Part shown: positions 1 through 5,128 of the stretch, piece after piece | How the letters are laid out: each line of letters starts with the position of its first letter | Numbering within the stretch: the first letter of the stretch is position 1 | NCBI GenBank assembly: GCA_029262975.1 | Contig: JAJCYJ010000831.1 | Span: 1-9,667 of the forward strand | Source of the DNA: Saprospiraceae bacterium | GTDB taxonomy: Bacteria > Bacteroidota > Bacteroidia > Chitinophagales > Saprospiraceae | DNA: 9,667 nt | Direction: 5' to 3' | Made by a program: the position numbers and the translations under genes | Notes under the pieces: generated by a model | Seen by the model: only the letters and a program-made list of their open reading frames with translations | What the model was told of the DNA's origin: nothing | Databases searched by the model: none

Positions 1-273
1 AGTAGTATTTAATGTGACCGTCTCTGTGCCACCCTTTTGTCCTAATGTTCTAGGAGTTAATCCGGGGCCGTTACCTACATGCATCGGTACTCTGCCGCGC
101 AAATCCGGCAACCCAAAGGTTGTTCTTCCATCACCACCATAAGTAGTCCCTAAGATTGAAAAAAGAGCTTCATTAGAACTAATAGCTAATAATTGACCAT
201 CACATTTTGCCCAACTTCGGATGGCGAAATTTCCGCCAAATGGGATTATTTGTCCAATATAAGGAGTTGACAT
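1..273 (-). CDS. Tail-collar (MdpB-like) protein, copy 1, C-terminal part cut by window edge
   Basis: The frame is open from an ATG at 273 to the window edge and gives 91 residues starting MSTPYIGQIIPFGGNFAIRS. It carries the hallmarks of the phage tail-collar domain family: GQIIPF at residues 7-12, W21, GQLL at 26-29, FSILGTTYGGDGRTTF at 38-53 and LPDLRGR at 55-61. By hand alignment 73 of 91 residues match the complete copy encoded just upstream (438-974), so the pair is a tandem duplication. Stand-alone proteins of this family (microcystin-dependent protein MdpB and relatives) are about 170-180 residues long and are usually annotated as phage tail or tail-fibre proteins; their cellular role is not settled. 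There is no signal peptide. The leader just before the ATG resembles that of the other copy (AAATTATGTCA against AACTTATGTCA). The family call is firm, the function is not. Confidence 0.9.
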   Translation of the reverse strand, partial: MSTPYIGQIIPFGGNFAIRSWAKCDGQLLAISSNEALFSILGTTYGGDGRTTFGLPDLRGRVPMHVGNGPGLTPRTLGQKGGTETVTLNTT

Positions 274-437
274 AATTTAAAAATTTTGGTTAATAATTTA
301 ATTCAGGATTTTGATCTTTCTACTAAATCCTGTTTTTGAATAAGAATAATTTTCATCATGGTGTGTTGCACTTTTGCAGCACATTGATATTCAATTTTCC
401 ATTGCGTTTTAGTTGATATATTAAATCGGCAATCAAA
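274..437. other. Spacer between the two tail-collar genes with two hairpins
   Basis: This 164-base AT-rich spacer holds two inverted repeats. The first is CAGGATTT (304-311) and AAATCCTG (325-332), a perfect 8-bp stem with a 13-base loop; on the plus strand it is followed by TTTTT, but the flanking genes run on the minus strand. The second is GTGTTGCA (363-370) and TGCAGCAC (375-382), an 8-bp stem with a 4-base loop. It contains one T-G wobble on the plus strand, and the same position becomes a C-A mismatch on the minus strand. They could mark partial termination or RNA processing between the two copies, which might set unequal expression, but no strong minus-strand U-tract is seen. No gene is visible here. 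Confidence 0.4.
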
Positions 438-974
438 TTAATTTCTAGATGGATAGACCCCTACTAAAGCAATCTGATAATTAAGCGCCAGATAAGGTTG
501 CTCATTGTTATGACTCCCATTGCCTCCTGTATTTCCTATTTCTACTGTCTGAGCTGCAAAGGTTCGATCGATATTAGTAGTATCGACATCGGCATAAATG
601 GGTTGAGCTGGTGTGGCAAACATTCTGCCATTTGGATTTGCAGAAGAAGCAGTATCCGATTCAGCCTTTAAAGCGCCTAAATGGTTGTGGCTTGGAATTT
701 GAGTCGTATTTAATATGACCGTTTCTGTGCCACCTTTTTGACCTAATCGTCTATCAGATAAACCTGGGCCTCTACCATCATGCATCGGTAATCTGCCTCT
801 TAAATCCGGTAGTCCAAAGGTTGTCCTTCCATCACCTCCATACGTAGTACCAAGTATAGAAAAAAGGGCCGTATTCTGAGAAACTGATAATAGCTGCCCA
901 TTACATTGTGCCCATCCGCGGATGGCAAAATTTCCCGCAAAGGGAATAATCTGTCCTAGAAAGGGATCTGACAT
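438..974 (-). CDS. Tail-collar (MdpB-like) protein, copy 2, complete
   Basis: A complete 178-residue protein of the phage tail-collar domain family. The N-terminal half carries GQIIPF (7-12), NGQLL (25-29), FSILGTTYGGDGRTTF (38-53) and LPDLRGR (55-61). A middle segment with GQKGGTETV (78-86) and IPSHNH (93-98) follows, and the C-terminal end is YLALNYQIALVGVYPSRN, the typical ending of these small stand-alone proteins. The length fits the MdpB type (about 170-180 residues). Long phage fibres use this domain near the receptor-binding tip; the short chromosomal versions occur in tandem sets without other phage genes and may form trimeric or fibre-like structures, which is inference. It lies 32 bases behind the GNAT gene and is probably co-transcribed with it. 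No signal peptide or membrane segment is visible, so any export route is unclear. The second residue is Ser, as in copy 1. Confidence 0.92.
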   Translation of the reverse strand: MSDPFLGQIIPFAGNFAIRGWAQCNGQLLSVSQNTALFSILGTTYGGDGRTTFGLPDLRGRLPMHDGRGPGLSDRRLGQKGGTETVILNTTQIPSHNHLGALKAESDTASSANPNGRMFATPAQPIYADVDTTNIDRTFAAQTVEIGNTGGNGSHNNEQPYLALNYQIALVGVYPSRN

Positions 975-1006
975 AAGTTAAATTTTTGATTGTTAACTAA
1001 TTATAT

Positions 1007-1558
1007 TTACTGAGAAATCAAACACTCTTTAGATTGATACTCAGTCTCAATTTTTTCAATTCTTCTGGTCATCGAATAATATAGATCTCTTTCACCATCA
1101 GTCACAAATCCTAATTGTTTATATAAATGAATGGCCGAATTATTCTTAGCTACATGCAATTTTACCTCTTTCTTGTTTTTTCTTGCCTTACTAATCATTT
1201 CCTCCATGACATTTCGCCCTATTCCTTTATGACGATATGCTTCATCTATTGTAATATCAATTATCCATAAGTGTCCTGAACTGTTGTCTATATACAATCT
1301 CCCAATGTCTTTGCCTAATATCTGAATTACAAAACATTCGGCTTTGGGGTAATATGATTTATAATGTCTGTCCTGAAAAGTATATTGCGTTTCTATCAAA
1401 GACCTCAATTCCTGTTCTGGCAAATAAGTCAATGAACGCGTCAAATCATCTCTTGTCGAGATATACAAGCTGAGTAAAAATGCGCGATCAGCTTCTAGAG
1501 CTTTCCTGTAGGAAATACTATATCTTTTCTTTTTTTCCAAGAATAAATTAATGTTCAA
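1007..1558 (-). CDS. GNAT family N-acetyltransferase of the tail-collar cassette
   Basis: This gene encodes a GNAT acetyltransferase that would use acetyl-CoA to acetylate an amine on an unknown substrate. The acetyl-CoA binding motif A is clear: the strand WIIDITID (98-105) leads into R109-H-K-G112-I-G114, matching R/QxxGxG/A. Motif B is N140-SAIHLYKQLGF (to 151), with the usual Tyr at 146. The domain begins around residue 13. There is no ATG: the longest frame starts with TTG at 1558, an in-frame stop lies at 1580-1582, and another TTG follows at codon 7, so the exact start is uncertain. The gene sits between a DUF6916-like gene and the tail-collar genes, all on one strand. This arrangement suggests that it modifies a cassette product, for example the N-terminus of the collar proteins, which begin Met-Ser; that is inference. 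The C-terminal tail after about residue 165 is poorly conserved in appearance. Confidence 0.85.
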   Translation of the reverse strand: MNINLFLEKKKRYSISYRKALEADRAFLLSLYISTRDDLTRSLTYLPEQELRSLIETQYTFQDRHYKSYYPKAECFVIQILGKDIGRLYIDNSSGHLWIIDITIDEAYRHKGIGRNVMEEMISKARKNKKEVKLHVAKNNSAIHLYKQLGFVTDGERDLYYSMTRRIEKIETEYQSKECLISQ

Positions 1559-1684
1559 GCTTTGAAAGGGGGAGTGTATCTAAAAGATGACTTTTGATTG
1601 ATTGCAGCCCTCTTCAATGTTACTTAGACCAATATAACGAAGATTTTATTAAAGACTTTATGAAACTACTAAATCAATGTTGCG

Positions 1685-1704
1685 AACAGGTAAAAATACC
1701 TGTT
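1685..1704 (-). terminator. Perfect 8-bp hairpin between the DUF6916-like gene and the GNAT gene
   Basis: AACAGGTA (1685-1692) and TACCTGTT (1697-1704) form a perfect 8-bp stem with a 4-base A/T loop, 23 bases past the stop of the DUF6916-like gene. The stem can extend outward through CGAA with a one-base bulge. On the minus strand it is not followed by a U-tract, so it is a weak or non-canonical terminator, or perhaps an RNA processing or stability element between two cistrons. The plus-strand side has a loose T-rich tail (TTCGTTTTG), but no plus-strand gene ends here. Confidence 0.4.
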
Positions 1705-1727
1705 TCGTTTTGCCTTTCCTAAAAATT

Positions 1728-2024
1728 TTAACTTATGATACATTCGTAGTATATCCCATGTTCATTAGGCATCCTTGGAATTAAAAAAAGTTCCACGTCT
1801 TCAAGCTTATCAGAACTTATCTTATAACGTCCCTGCTCAAAGATTTTTTCATTAGGGGGCCCCTTAAAGACGAGCGTGAACGGGTGTAAATCCAGGTATT
1901 CAATGTATGTCCCATCAATAATCTTAATCAGTTCTACTTCGTATTCGTTTTGGGAATCAAAAGTAACTTTCACTTTAGTATTAAGGAGCGGCTCAAAAGT
2001 TGCCTTTTCTACTTTGGTTGACAT
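1728..2024 (-). CDS. DUF6916-like small protein, first gene of the tail-collar cassette
   Basis: A 98-residue protein starting MSTKVEKATFEPLLNTKVKV. It matches my memory of the DUF6916 pattern: an N-terminal F-x-P-x-L-N segment (10-15), a strand EVELIKI (29-35), PFTLVFKGP near the middle (48-56), then Q-G-x-Y (65-68) and a C-terminal VELFLIPRMPNEHGIYYE (77-94). The family usually has about 90-100 residues and is often found next to stand-alone tail-collar genes; its function is unknown. The ATG at 2024 is the only sensible start and there is no Shine-Dalgarno sequence. It heads the minus-strand cassette, separated by 169 bases from the GNAT gene, and diverges from the fatty acid hydroxylase gene. 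The protein is predicted to be mostly beta strand and soluble. The assignment rests on pattern memory, not a search. Confidence 0.72.
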   Translation of the reverse strand: MSTKVEKATFEPLLNTKVKVTFDSQNEYEVELIKIIDGTYIEYLDLHPFTLVFKGPPNEKIFEQGRYKISSDKLEDVELFLIPRMPNEHGIYYECIIS

Positions 2025-2081
2025 ATTATACTTTTAAAGAAATAATGAAATAAAAAAAGTCCAAATTAATGATAAATTCGT

Positions 2082-2110
2082 CAATTTATAATAGTGAAGA
2101 ACTGTATCAA
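2082..2110 (-). promoter_or_regulatory. Possible weak promoter of the tail-collar cassette
   Basis: Read on the minus strand, TTG (2110-2108) is followed after 19 bases by TAAATTG (2088-2082), a near match to the Bacteroidota pattern TTTG-N19-21-TAnnTTTG that is one T short. A transcript would start near 2075, about 50 bases before the DUF6916-like ATG. The neighbouring sequence is very AT-rich, so chance matches are likely. Confidence 0.25.
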
Positions 2111-2117
2111 TTACTTT

Positions 2118-2149
2118 TTTGAATTCAATGATTATATTATGTAGGTTCG
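2118..2149 (+). promoter_or_regulatory. Bacteroidota-type promoter of the fatty acid hydroxylase gene
   Basis: TTTG (2118-2121), a 20-base spacer and TAGGTTCG (2142-2149) match the Bacteroidota primary sigma pattern TTTG-N19-21-TAnnTTTG with one mismatch. Transcription would begin around 2156, giving a leader of about 55 bases before the ATG at 2211. No other promoter this good is seen upstream of the gene. Confidence 0.48.
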
Positions 2150-2210
2150 TTCTTCTAACCTTGAATAAGGAATTTAAAATTACTTTAGATCATAAGAATC
2201 ACAATTGTAT

Positions 2211-3050
2211 ATGGAAGCTTTTCTTGATTTCTTCGAACAAATGCCTTCATGGCAAAGACTTCTGTGGGTCTTTAGCTGCTTGTCCTTCAACTGGATCATT
2301 GAAGCGATCAGACCTCTTTTTAATTTCGGTTATAAAAAAGTAAAACACGTCGGCGTCAATATGGTCTTCCTGGCTTCTGATCTCACGATAAATCTTCTGT
2401 TCGGCTTAGCCACTGTTAGTATTTTTGCCTGGGCGTCATCCAGTCAATTTGGATTGCTCTATTTAATCGATCTTCCGATATGGCTCGAGCTAGTTATAGC
2501 CGTTATGATTCTTGATTTGGTCGCTCAATACAGCGTACATTATCTATTGCATACGGTACCATGGATGTGGCGTCTTCATATGATTCATCATAGCGATACA
2601 CATGTAGATGCTACGACAGGAACAAGACATCATCCTGGCGATTATGTGCTACGTGAAGTATTTGCGTTGGCTGCTATTCTTGTTTCCGGAATACCCCTGG
2701 CTTATTATTTATTCTATCGAATCTTGACGATTTTCTTTGCCTATTTTACACATGCCAATATTAGTCTTCCAAAGAGTCTGGATAGGGTCTTGAGTTATGT
2801 CTTCGTAACGCCGGATATGCATAAGTTTCATCATCATTTCGAACGTCCATGGACGGATACGAATTTTGGAAATATCTTCTCTTTCTGGGATCGCATCTTT
2901 GGCACCCTTGTATACCAGGATCCAAAACAAATAAAATATGGGTTGGATGTCCTGGATGATGCTAAAGACGAAAACATCGGATATCAGTTAATGGTCCCTT
3001 TCAACAAAGACATTAAAACAGATCCTGAAAAAGGGATGTGGGGTCTTTGA
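2211..3050 (+). CDS. Membrane fatty acid hydroxylase / sterol desaturase family protein
   Basis: A 279-residue integral membrane di-iron enzyme of the fatty acid hydroxylase superfamily, which uses O2 to hydroxylate or desaturate lipids. The eight-histidine metal-binding pattern is present: H110-YLL-H114, H123-MI-H126-H127, H131 and H140-H141, H181, and H204-KF-H207-H208-H209. NFGNIFSFWDRIFGT (218-232), typical of the family, follows. Hydrophobic segments lie at about 49-75, 83-108 and 149-180, consistent with a protein anchored in the membrane with its metal site on the cytosolic face. I chose the ATG at 2211; a TTG two codons earlier is also in frame but less likely. The substrate cannot be told from the sequence: bacterial relatives act on fatty acids, carotenoids, sphingoid lipids or sterol-like compounds. 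It stands alone, with its own promoter, and is divergent from the tail-collar cassette. Confidence 0.9.
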   Translation: MEAFLDFFEQMPSWQRLLWVFSCLSFNWIIEAIRPLFNFGYKKVKHVGVNMVFLASDLTINLLFGLATVSIFAWASSSQFGLLYLIDLPIWLELVIAVMILDLVAQYSVHYLLHTVPWMWRLHMIHHSDTHVDATTGTRHHPGDYVLREVFALAAILVSGIPLAYYLFYRILTIFFAYFTHANISLPKSLDRVLSYVFVTPDMHKFHHHFERPWTDTNFGNIFSFWDRIFGTLVYQDPKQIKYGLDVLDDAKDENIGYQLMVPFNKDIKTDPEKGMWGL

Positions 3051-3582
3051 GTTTTGTCTGTTATTATAATCATCTAAAATAAAATTTCAAGACGCCTCAA
3101 GAGTCTCATTCTGAGTGCCCATTGTTGTCATCGCAGGTTATTAGGTCATAATTCGTCACGGTTTATTCTACTTTTTCCTCTTTTTCTGAGGCCTCTTTTA
3201 CAAGAGAATAAAGGTCCTGTTAAAGGTTGGAATGCATAAAAATTGATAGTTTTTAAGATAGTAAAGAAAGAAGTCAAATATATCTTTGGTCTCTTTTATT
3301 TATGGGTAATCAGATATGATAATTCTACTTTATTGTGTTTGGACGGAAGTGGTCGATCATGCATATTTATGTGTCGTTTGAGAGGACCGAGATGATATTT
3401 TCTTTAAATGGAGTGTTTCTGTAATAGACGAGTTTACTTTGATTATATGTGCTTGAATTCTCTTTATAATTAGGTTCTATCATTGATTAAAAATGGAGAA
3501 TTAGCGCATTTTCATTTCGTATTCCAATTTCTCTCTTTATAAATTTTTGCTAACCAATTTTCCAAATTCTCAATAAATGCGG
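3051..3582. other. Gene-poor intergenic stretch
   Basis: About 530 bases without a supportable gene. The only ATG-started plus-strand frames I found are 22 codons or shorter (for example 3359-3424), with no ribosome binding site or recognisable product. Small inverted repeats occur, such as CTCTT/AAGAG around 3193-3206, but none is followed by a convincing T-tract, so I call no terminator for the hydroxylase gene. A perfect TATCTTTG at 3281-3288 matches the promoter -7 pattern but lacks a -33 partner and a gene behind it; the same 12 bases AATATATCTTTG recur before the HAD gene. It may be a decayed region or hold a small RNA that cannot be seen by eye. Confidence 0.5.
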
Positions 3583-3653
3583 GCCTGTAGCCGATTACAA
3601 ACGGCTACAAACGATTACAAACGGCATTAATCGTTTAATAAACGACTACAGGC
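3583..3653. repeat. 71-bp palindromic element built of three 20-bp units
   Basis: The ends are a perfect 8-bp inverted repeat, GCCTGTAG (3583-3590) and CTACAGGC (3646-3653). Inside are three 20-base units starting with CG at 3592, 3612 and 3632; the first two share the exact 14-mer CGATTACAAACGGC. Smaller stems also form: TGTAGCCG (3587-3594) with CGGCTACA (3602-3609), which competes with the outer pairing, and TCGTTT/AAACGA (3631-3645). The element lies about 100 bases upstream of the ssb promoter. It resembles a dispersed intergenic palindrome (REP-like) more than a terminator, since no T-tract follows. Its function is unknown. Confidence 0.7.
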
Positions 3654-3682
3654 TCTTGTCGACCTCAACTTTGCATTGTCGA

Positions 3683-3713
3683 TTTGATCAGTGGATCTGA
3701 ATATTTTCTTTTG
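3683..3713 (+). promoter_or_regulatory. Bacteroidota-type promoter of the ssb gene
   Basis: TTTG (3683-3686), a 19-base spacer and TTCTTTTG (3706-3713) match TTTG-N19-21-TAnnTTTG with one mismatch in the -7 element. Transcription would start near 3720, so the 5' leader of about 54 bases would contain almost exactly the stem-loop at 3724-3769. This agreement between promoter and structure supports both calls. Confidence 0.45.
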
Positions 3714-3723
3714 CTGATCGAAT

Positions 3724-3769
3724 AAAATTTTTTCACACTCATCACGTCCTTGGCGTGATAAAAAATTTT
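3724..3769 (+). promoter_or_regulatory. Stem-loop covering the ssb ribosome-binding region
   Basis: An outer 10-bp stem AAAATTTTTT (3724-3733) with AAAAAATTTT (3760-3769) encloses a 7-base 5' bulge (3734-3740) and an inner 6-bp stem ATCACG (3741-3746) with CGTGAT (3754-3759), closed by a 7-base loop. It ends four bases before the ssb ATG, so in mRNA it would cover the ribosome-binding region. Some single-stranded DNA-binding proteins, such as phage T4 gp32, repress their own translation by binding their mRNA leader; by analogy this could be an autoregulatory leader, which is inference. The same symmetry could instead act as a DNA operator. Confidence 0.5.
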
Positions 3770-3773
3770 CACA

Positions 3774-4130
3774 ATGAATAATATAAAAAACCAGGTAACA
3801 CTAATTGGAAACCTAGGCAGTGACATGGAATTCAAAACTTTTGACAGTGCTAAAAAATGCTCTAAAGCATCGTTGGCCACCAATCAATATTACAAGAATC
3901 GTGATGGTGAATTGGTCAAAGAAACCCAATGGCACAACCTTGTCGCATGGGGCAAGTTGGCAGAGCTTATGAACAACCTGGCTAAAAAAGGAGACCAGAT
4001 TCTTGTCCAGGGTAAAATTTCTTATCGTAATTATGAAGATGTAGATGGCAAGAAGCACTATATCACAGAAATCATAGTAAACGAATTCATGAAGATTGGA
4101 AAGCCCGCTACTGTACCTGAGGAAAATTAA
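3774..4130 (+). CDS. ssb: Short single-stranded DNA-binding protein (OB-fold only)
   Basis: A 118-residue SSB that would bind single-stranded DNA in replication, recombination and repair. The OB-fold is nearly the whole protein: NQVTLIGNLGSD (6-17), then KETQWHNLVAWGKLAE (49-64), LAKKGDQILVQGKISYRNY (69-87) and DGKKHYITEIIVNEF (91-105). The aromatic residues typical of SSBs (W53, W59, Y86) are present. It ends KPATVPEEN and lacks both the flexible linker and the acidic DDDIPF-type C-terminal tip that recruits partner proteins in the main housekeeping SSBs. Bacteroidota often carry such a short second SSB of about 110-120 residues beside a longer main one, so this is probably a paralogue, which is inference. 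It is a single-gene unit with a promoter, leader stem-loop and strong terminator. Confidence 0.92.
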   Translation: MNNIKNQVTLIGNLGSDMEFKTFDSAKKCSKASLATNQYYKNRDGELVKETQWHNLVAWGKLAELMNNLAKKGDQILVQGKISYRNYEDVDGKKHYITEIIVNEFMKIGKPATVPEEN

Positions 4131-4157
4131 AGTCAATTTCCGCAAGTAATAGATAAT

Positions 4158-4188
4158 GAGGTGATGGTCGATGCTGTCACCTCTTTTT
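4158..4188 (+). terminator. Intrinsic terminator after ssb
   Basis: GAGGTGA (4158-4164) and TCACCTC (4177-4183) form a perfect 7-bp stem with a 12-base loop, followed at once by TTTTT (4184-4188). It lies 28 bases past the ssb stop codon and is the most canonical terminator in the window. Confidence 0.85.
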
Positions 4189-4220
4189 CACAAATGCTTC
4201 ACACTTATCTCGTATTTGAT

Positions 4221-4243
4221 CCCCGCCCCGCCCTTCTTTTCCC
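4221..4243 (-). other. G-quadruplex-forming motif
   Basis: The minus strand has four G-runs: GGG, a 7-base spacer, GGG, one base, GGGG, one base, GGGG (plus-strand C-runs at 4241-4243, 4231-4233, 4226-4229 and 4221-4224). This satisfies the standard G3+N1-7 pattern and stands out in an AT-leaning genome. It is flanked by the palindrome TTCCCT-CA-AGGGAA (4239-4252), so a hairpin and a quadruplex would compete for the same bases. Its role is unknown. Confidence 0.6.
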
Positions 4244-4291
4244 TCAAGGGAATCCACCCTTTTATTTCTTCTCACGAACACACACCCACAC

Positions 4292-4359
4292 TTGACAGTG
4301 GGTCTTGTACCCATTGCACGCTCATTCTTCACTTCATCGGGTGTAAAACCCGCTGTCAA
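4292..4359. repeat. Multi-branched inverted-repeat element between ssb and the HAD gene
   Basis: The outer arms TTGACAG (4292-4298) and CTGTCAA (4353-4359) are perfect complements. Directly inside each arm sits a small hairpin with a 5-bp stem and 5-base loop: TGGGT-ACCCA (4299-4313) and CGGGT-ACCCG (4338-4352), with 24 unpaired bases between them. The whole would fold as a three-branched structure. An alternative stem ACCCAC (4284-4289) with GTGGGT (4298-4303) competes with the first hairpin. The same fold works on either strand. It resembles no tRNA or riboswitch I know. A related, partly decayed sequence occurs at 5771-5806, which suggests a dispersed repeat family or a non-coding RNA. Confidence 0.5.
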
Positions 4360-4370
4360 ATAATCCTGCT

Positions 4371-4440
4371 CAGCAACCAGCAACTCGCAACTTTCAACTT
4401 TCAACTTTCAACTTTCAACTTTCAACTTTCAACTTTCAAC
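4371..4440. repeat. Ten-unit heptanucleotide tandem repeat
   Basis: Ten 7-base units run without interruption: CAGCAAC twice, TCGCAAC once, then TTTCAAC seven times. Every unit ends in CAAC, and the first three look like diverged copies of the last seven. The array begins 11 bases after the branched element and ends 65 bases before the HAD start codon, just upstream of its presumed promoter. Seven exact copies suggest recent slippage, so the copy number may vary between strains. Seven is not a multiple of three and no gene spans the array. Confidence 0.9.
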
Positions 4441-4477
4441 TAAAAACAAAACCCCTCCCCCATTTCCCTCAAGAATA

Positions 4478-4485
4478 TATCTTTG
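4478..4485 (+). promoter_or_regulatory. Promoter -7 element before the HAD gene
   Basis: TATCTTTG is a perfect match to the Bacteroidota -7 pattern TAnnTTTG, 19 bases before the HAD ATG. The expected TTTG at -33 is missing; a C-rich stretch lies there instead. The leader would be very short, about 10-15 bases. Confidence 0.4.
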
Positions 4486-4504
4486 CACGTCTTTTATAAA
4501 AACT

Positions 4505-5119
4505 ATGAAGTCAACACACCCCCTAATTCCAGCACCACATATCGAAGGTTTAATTTTTGATCTGGATGGTACACTTGCTGATACGATGCCCATCCATCTG
4601 GAAGCCTGGCGTCTTACAGGTAATATTTACAATGTTGAGATTACTGATCAAATGATTAATGATCGTGCAGGCACACCGACTATTCAAGTGATCGAACAGT
4701 TAAGTGAATTGTTTGACTGGCAGATTGATCCAGTGGAATTCAGACTCAGAAAAAACAAGGTGTATACATCCTTGAAAACAAAAAATGGTAAAATTAAACC
4801 CATTCCCAGTGTCTTGAATATCGCCAAAATATACCAACAATCGTTGCCCATGGCTATTGGCACGGGGAGTATAAAAAAGAATGCTGATATGGCATTAGAA
4901 GATCTGGGGATCGCTGAATGGTTTCAAATTATGGTCACTGCCGATGATGTCGAAAAACACAAACCCTATCCTGAGACCTTTTTAAAATGTGGCGAAGGAA
5001 TTGGCATCTCGCCAGAAAAGTGTTTTGTCTATGAAGACGGGCAGATGGGTATTCAAGCTGCACTCGCTGCAGGTATGTCCGCAGTCAATATTCAAACATT
5101 GGAAATATATCACCCCTAA
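4505..5119 (+). CDS. HAD family sugar phosphatase, YqaB / beta-phosphoglucomutase-like
   Basis: A 204-residue HAD hydrolase that would remove phosphate from a small sugar phosphate through a phospho-aspartate. The catalytic motif I is FDLDGTLADT (18-27), with nucleophile D19 and acid/base D21. Motif II is AIGTGS (117-122), the motif III lysine is K153 in KHKPYPETF (151-159), and motif IV is YEDGQMGIQAALAAGM (176-191) with E177-D178 binding Mg2+. A helical cap lies between motifs I and II (about 28-95). The order and wording of the motifs, especially GTGS and the ED-GIQAA-AAGM block, resemble E. coli YqaB, a fructose-1-phosphate phosphatase, but the substrate may differ. The first 12 residues are a short extension before the fold. 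The metallo-hydrolase gene follows after 9 bases, so the two form an operon. Confidence 0.85.
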   Translation: MKSTHPLIPAPHIEGLIFDLDGTLADTMPIHLEAWRLTGNIYNVEITDQMINDRAGTPTIQVIEQLSELFDWQIDPVEFRLRKNKVYTSLKTKNGKIKPIPSVLNIAKIYQQSLPMAIGTGSIKKNADMALEDLGIAEWFQIMVTADDVEKHKPYPETFLKCGEGIGISPEKCFVYEDGQMGIQAALAAGMSAVNIQTLEIYHP

Positions 5120-5128
5120 ATTTACGCT

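Noticed and set aside
1..974. Prophage or contractile injection system
   Set aside because: Only collar-domain proteins are present; no sheath, tube, baseplate, ATPase, capsid, integrase or lysis genes are seen.
2205..2210. TTG start two codons upstream for the fatty acid hydroxylase
   Set aside because: The ATG at 2211 gives the same protein minus two residues and is a much commoner start.
3359..3424. 21-residue frame in the spacer before ssb
   Set aside because: It has no ribosome binding site and no recognisable features; frames this short are expected by chance.
3583..3653. Intrinsic terminator or short CRISPR-like array
   Set aside because: No T-tract follows the stem, and the 20-base units have no unique spacers between them.
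3665..4145. Minus-strand frames opposite ssb (3665-3883 and 3813-4145)
   Set aside because: They lie opposite a clear SSB gene, have hydrophobic low-complexity translations and no family features.
4292..4359. tRNA gene
   Set aside because: The branched fold has no seven-base anticodon loop, no TTCGA-type T-loop and the wrong stem sizes.
4371..4440. CRISPR array
   Set aside because: The units are 7 bases with no spacers and no cas genes nearby, so this is a simple tandem repeat.
4171..4443. Plus-strand 90-codon frame ending in the heptad array
   Set aside because: It starts inside the ssb terminator and its last third is just the translated microsatellite (FQLSTFN repeated).
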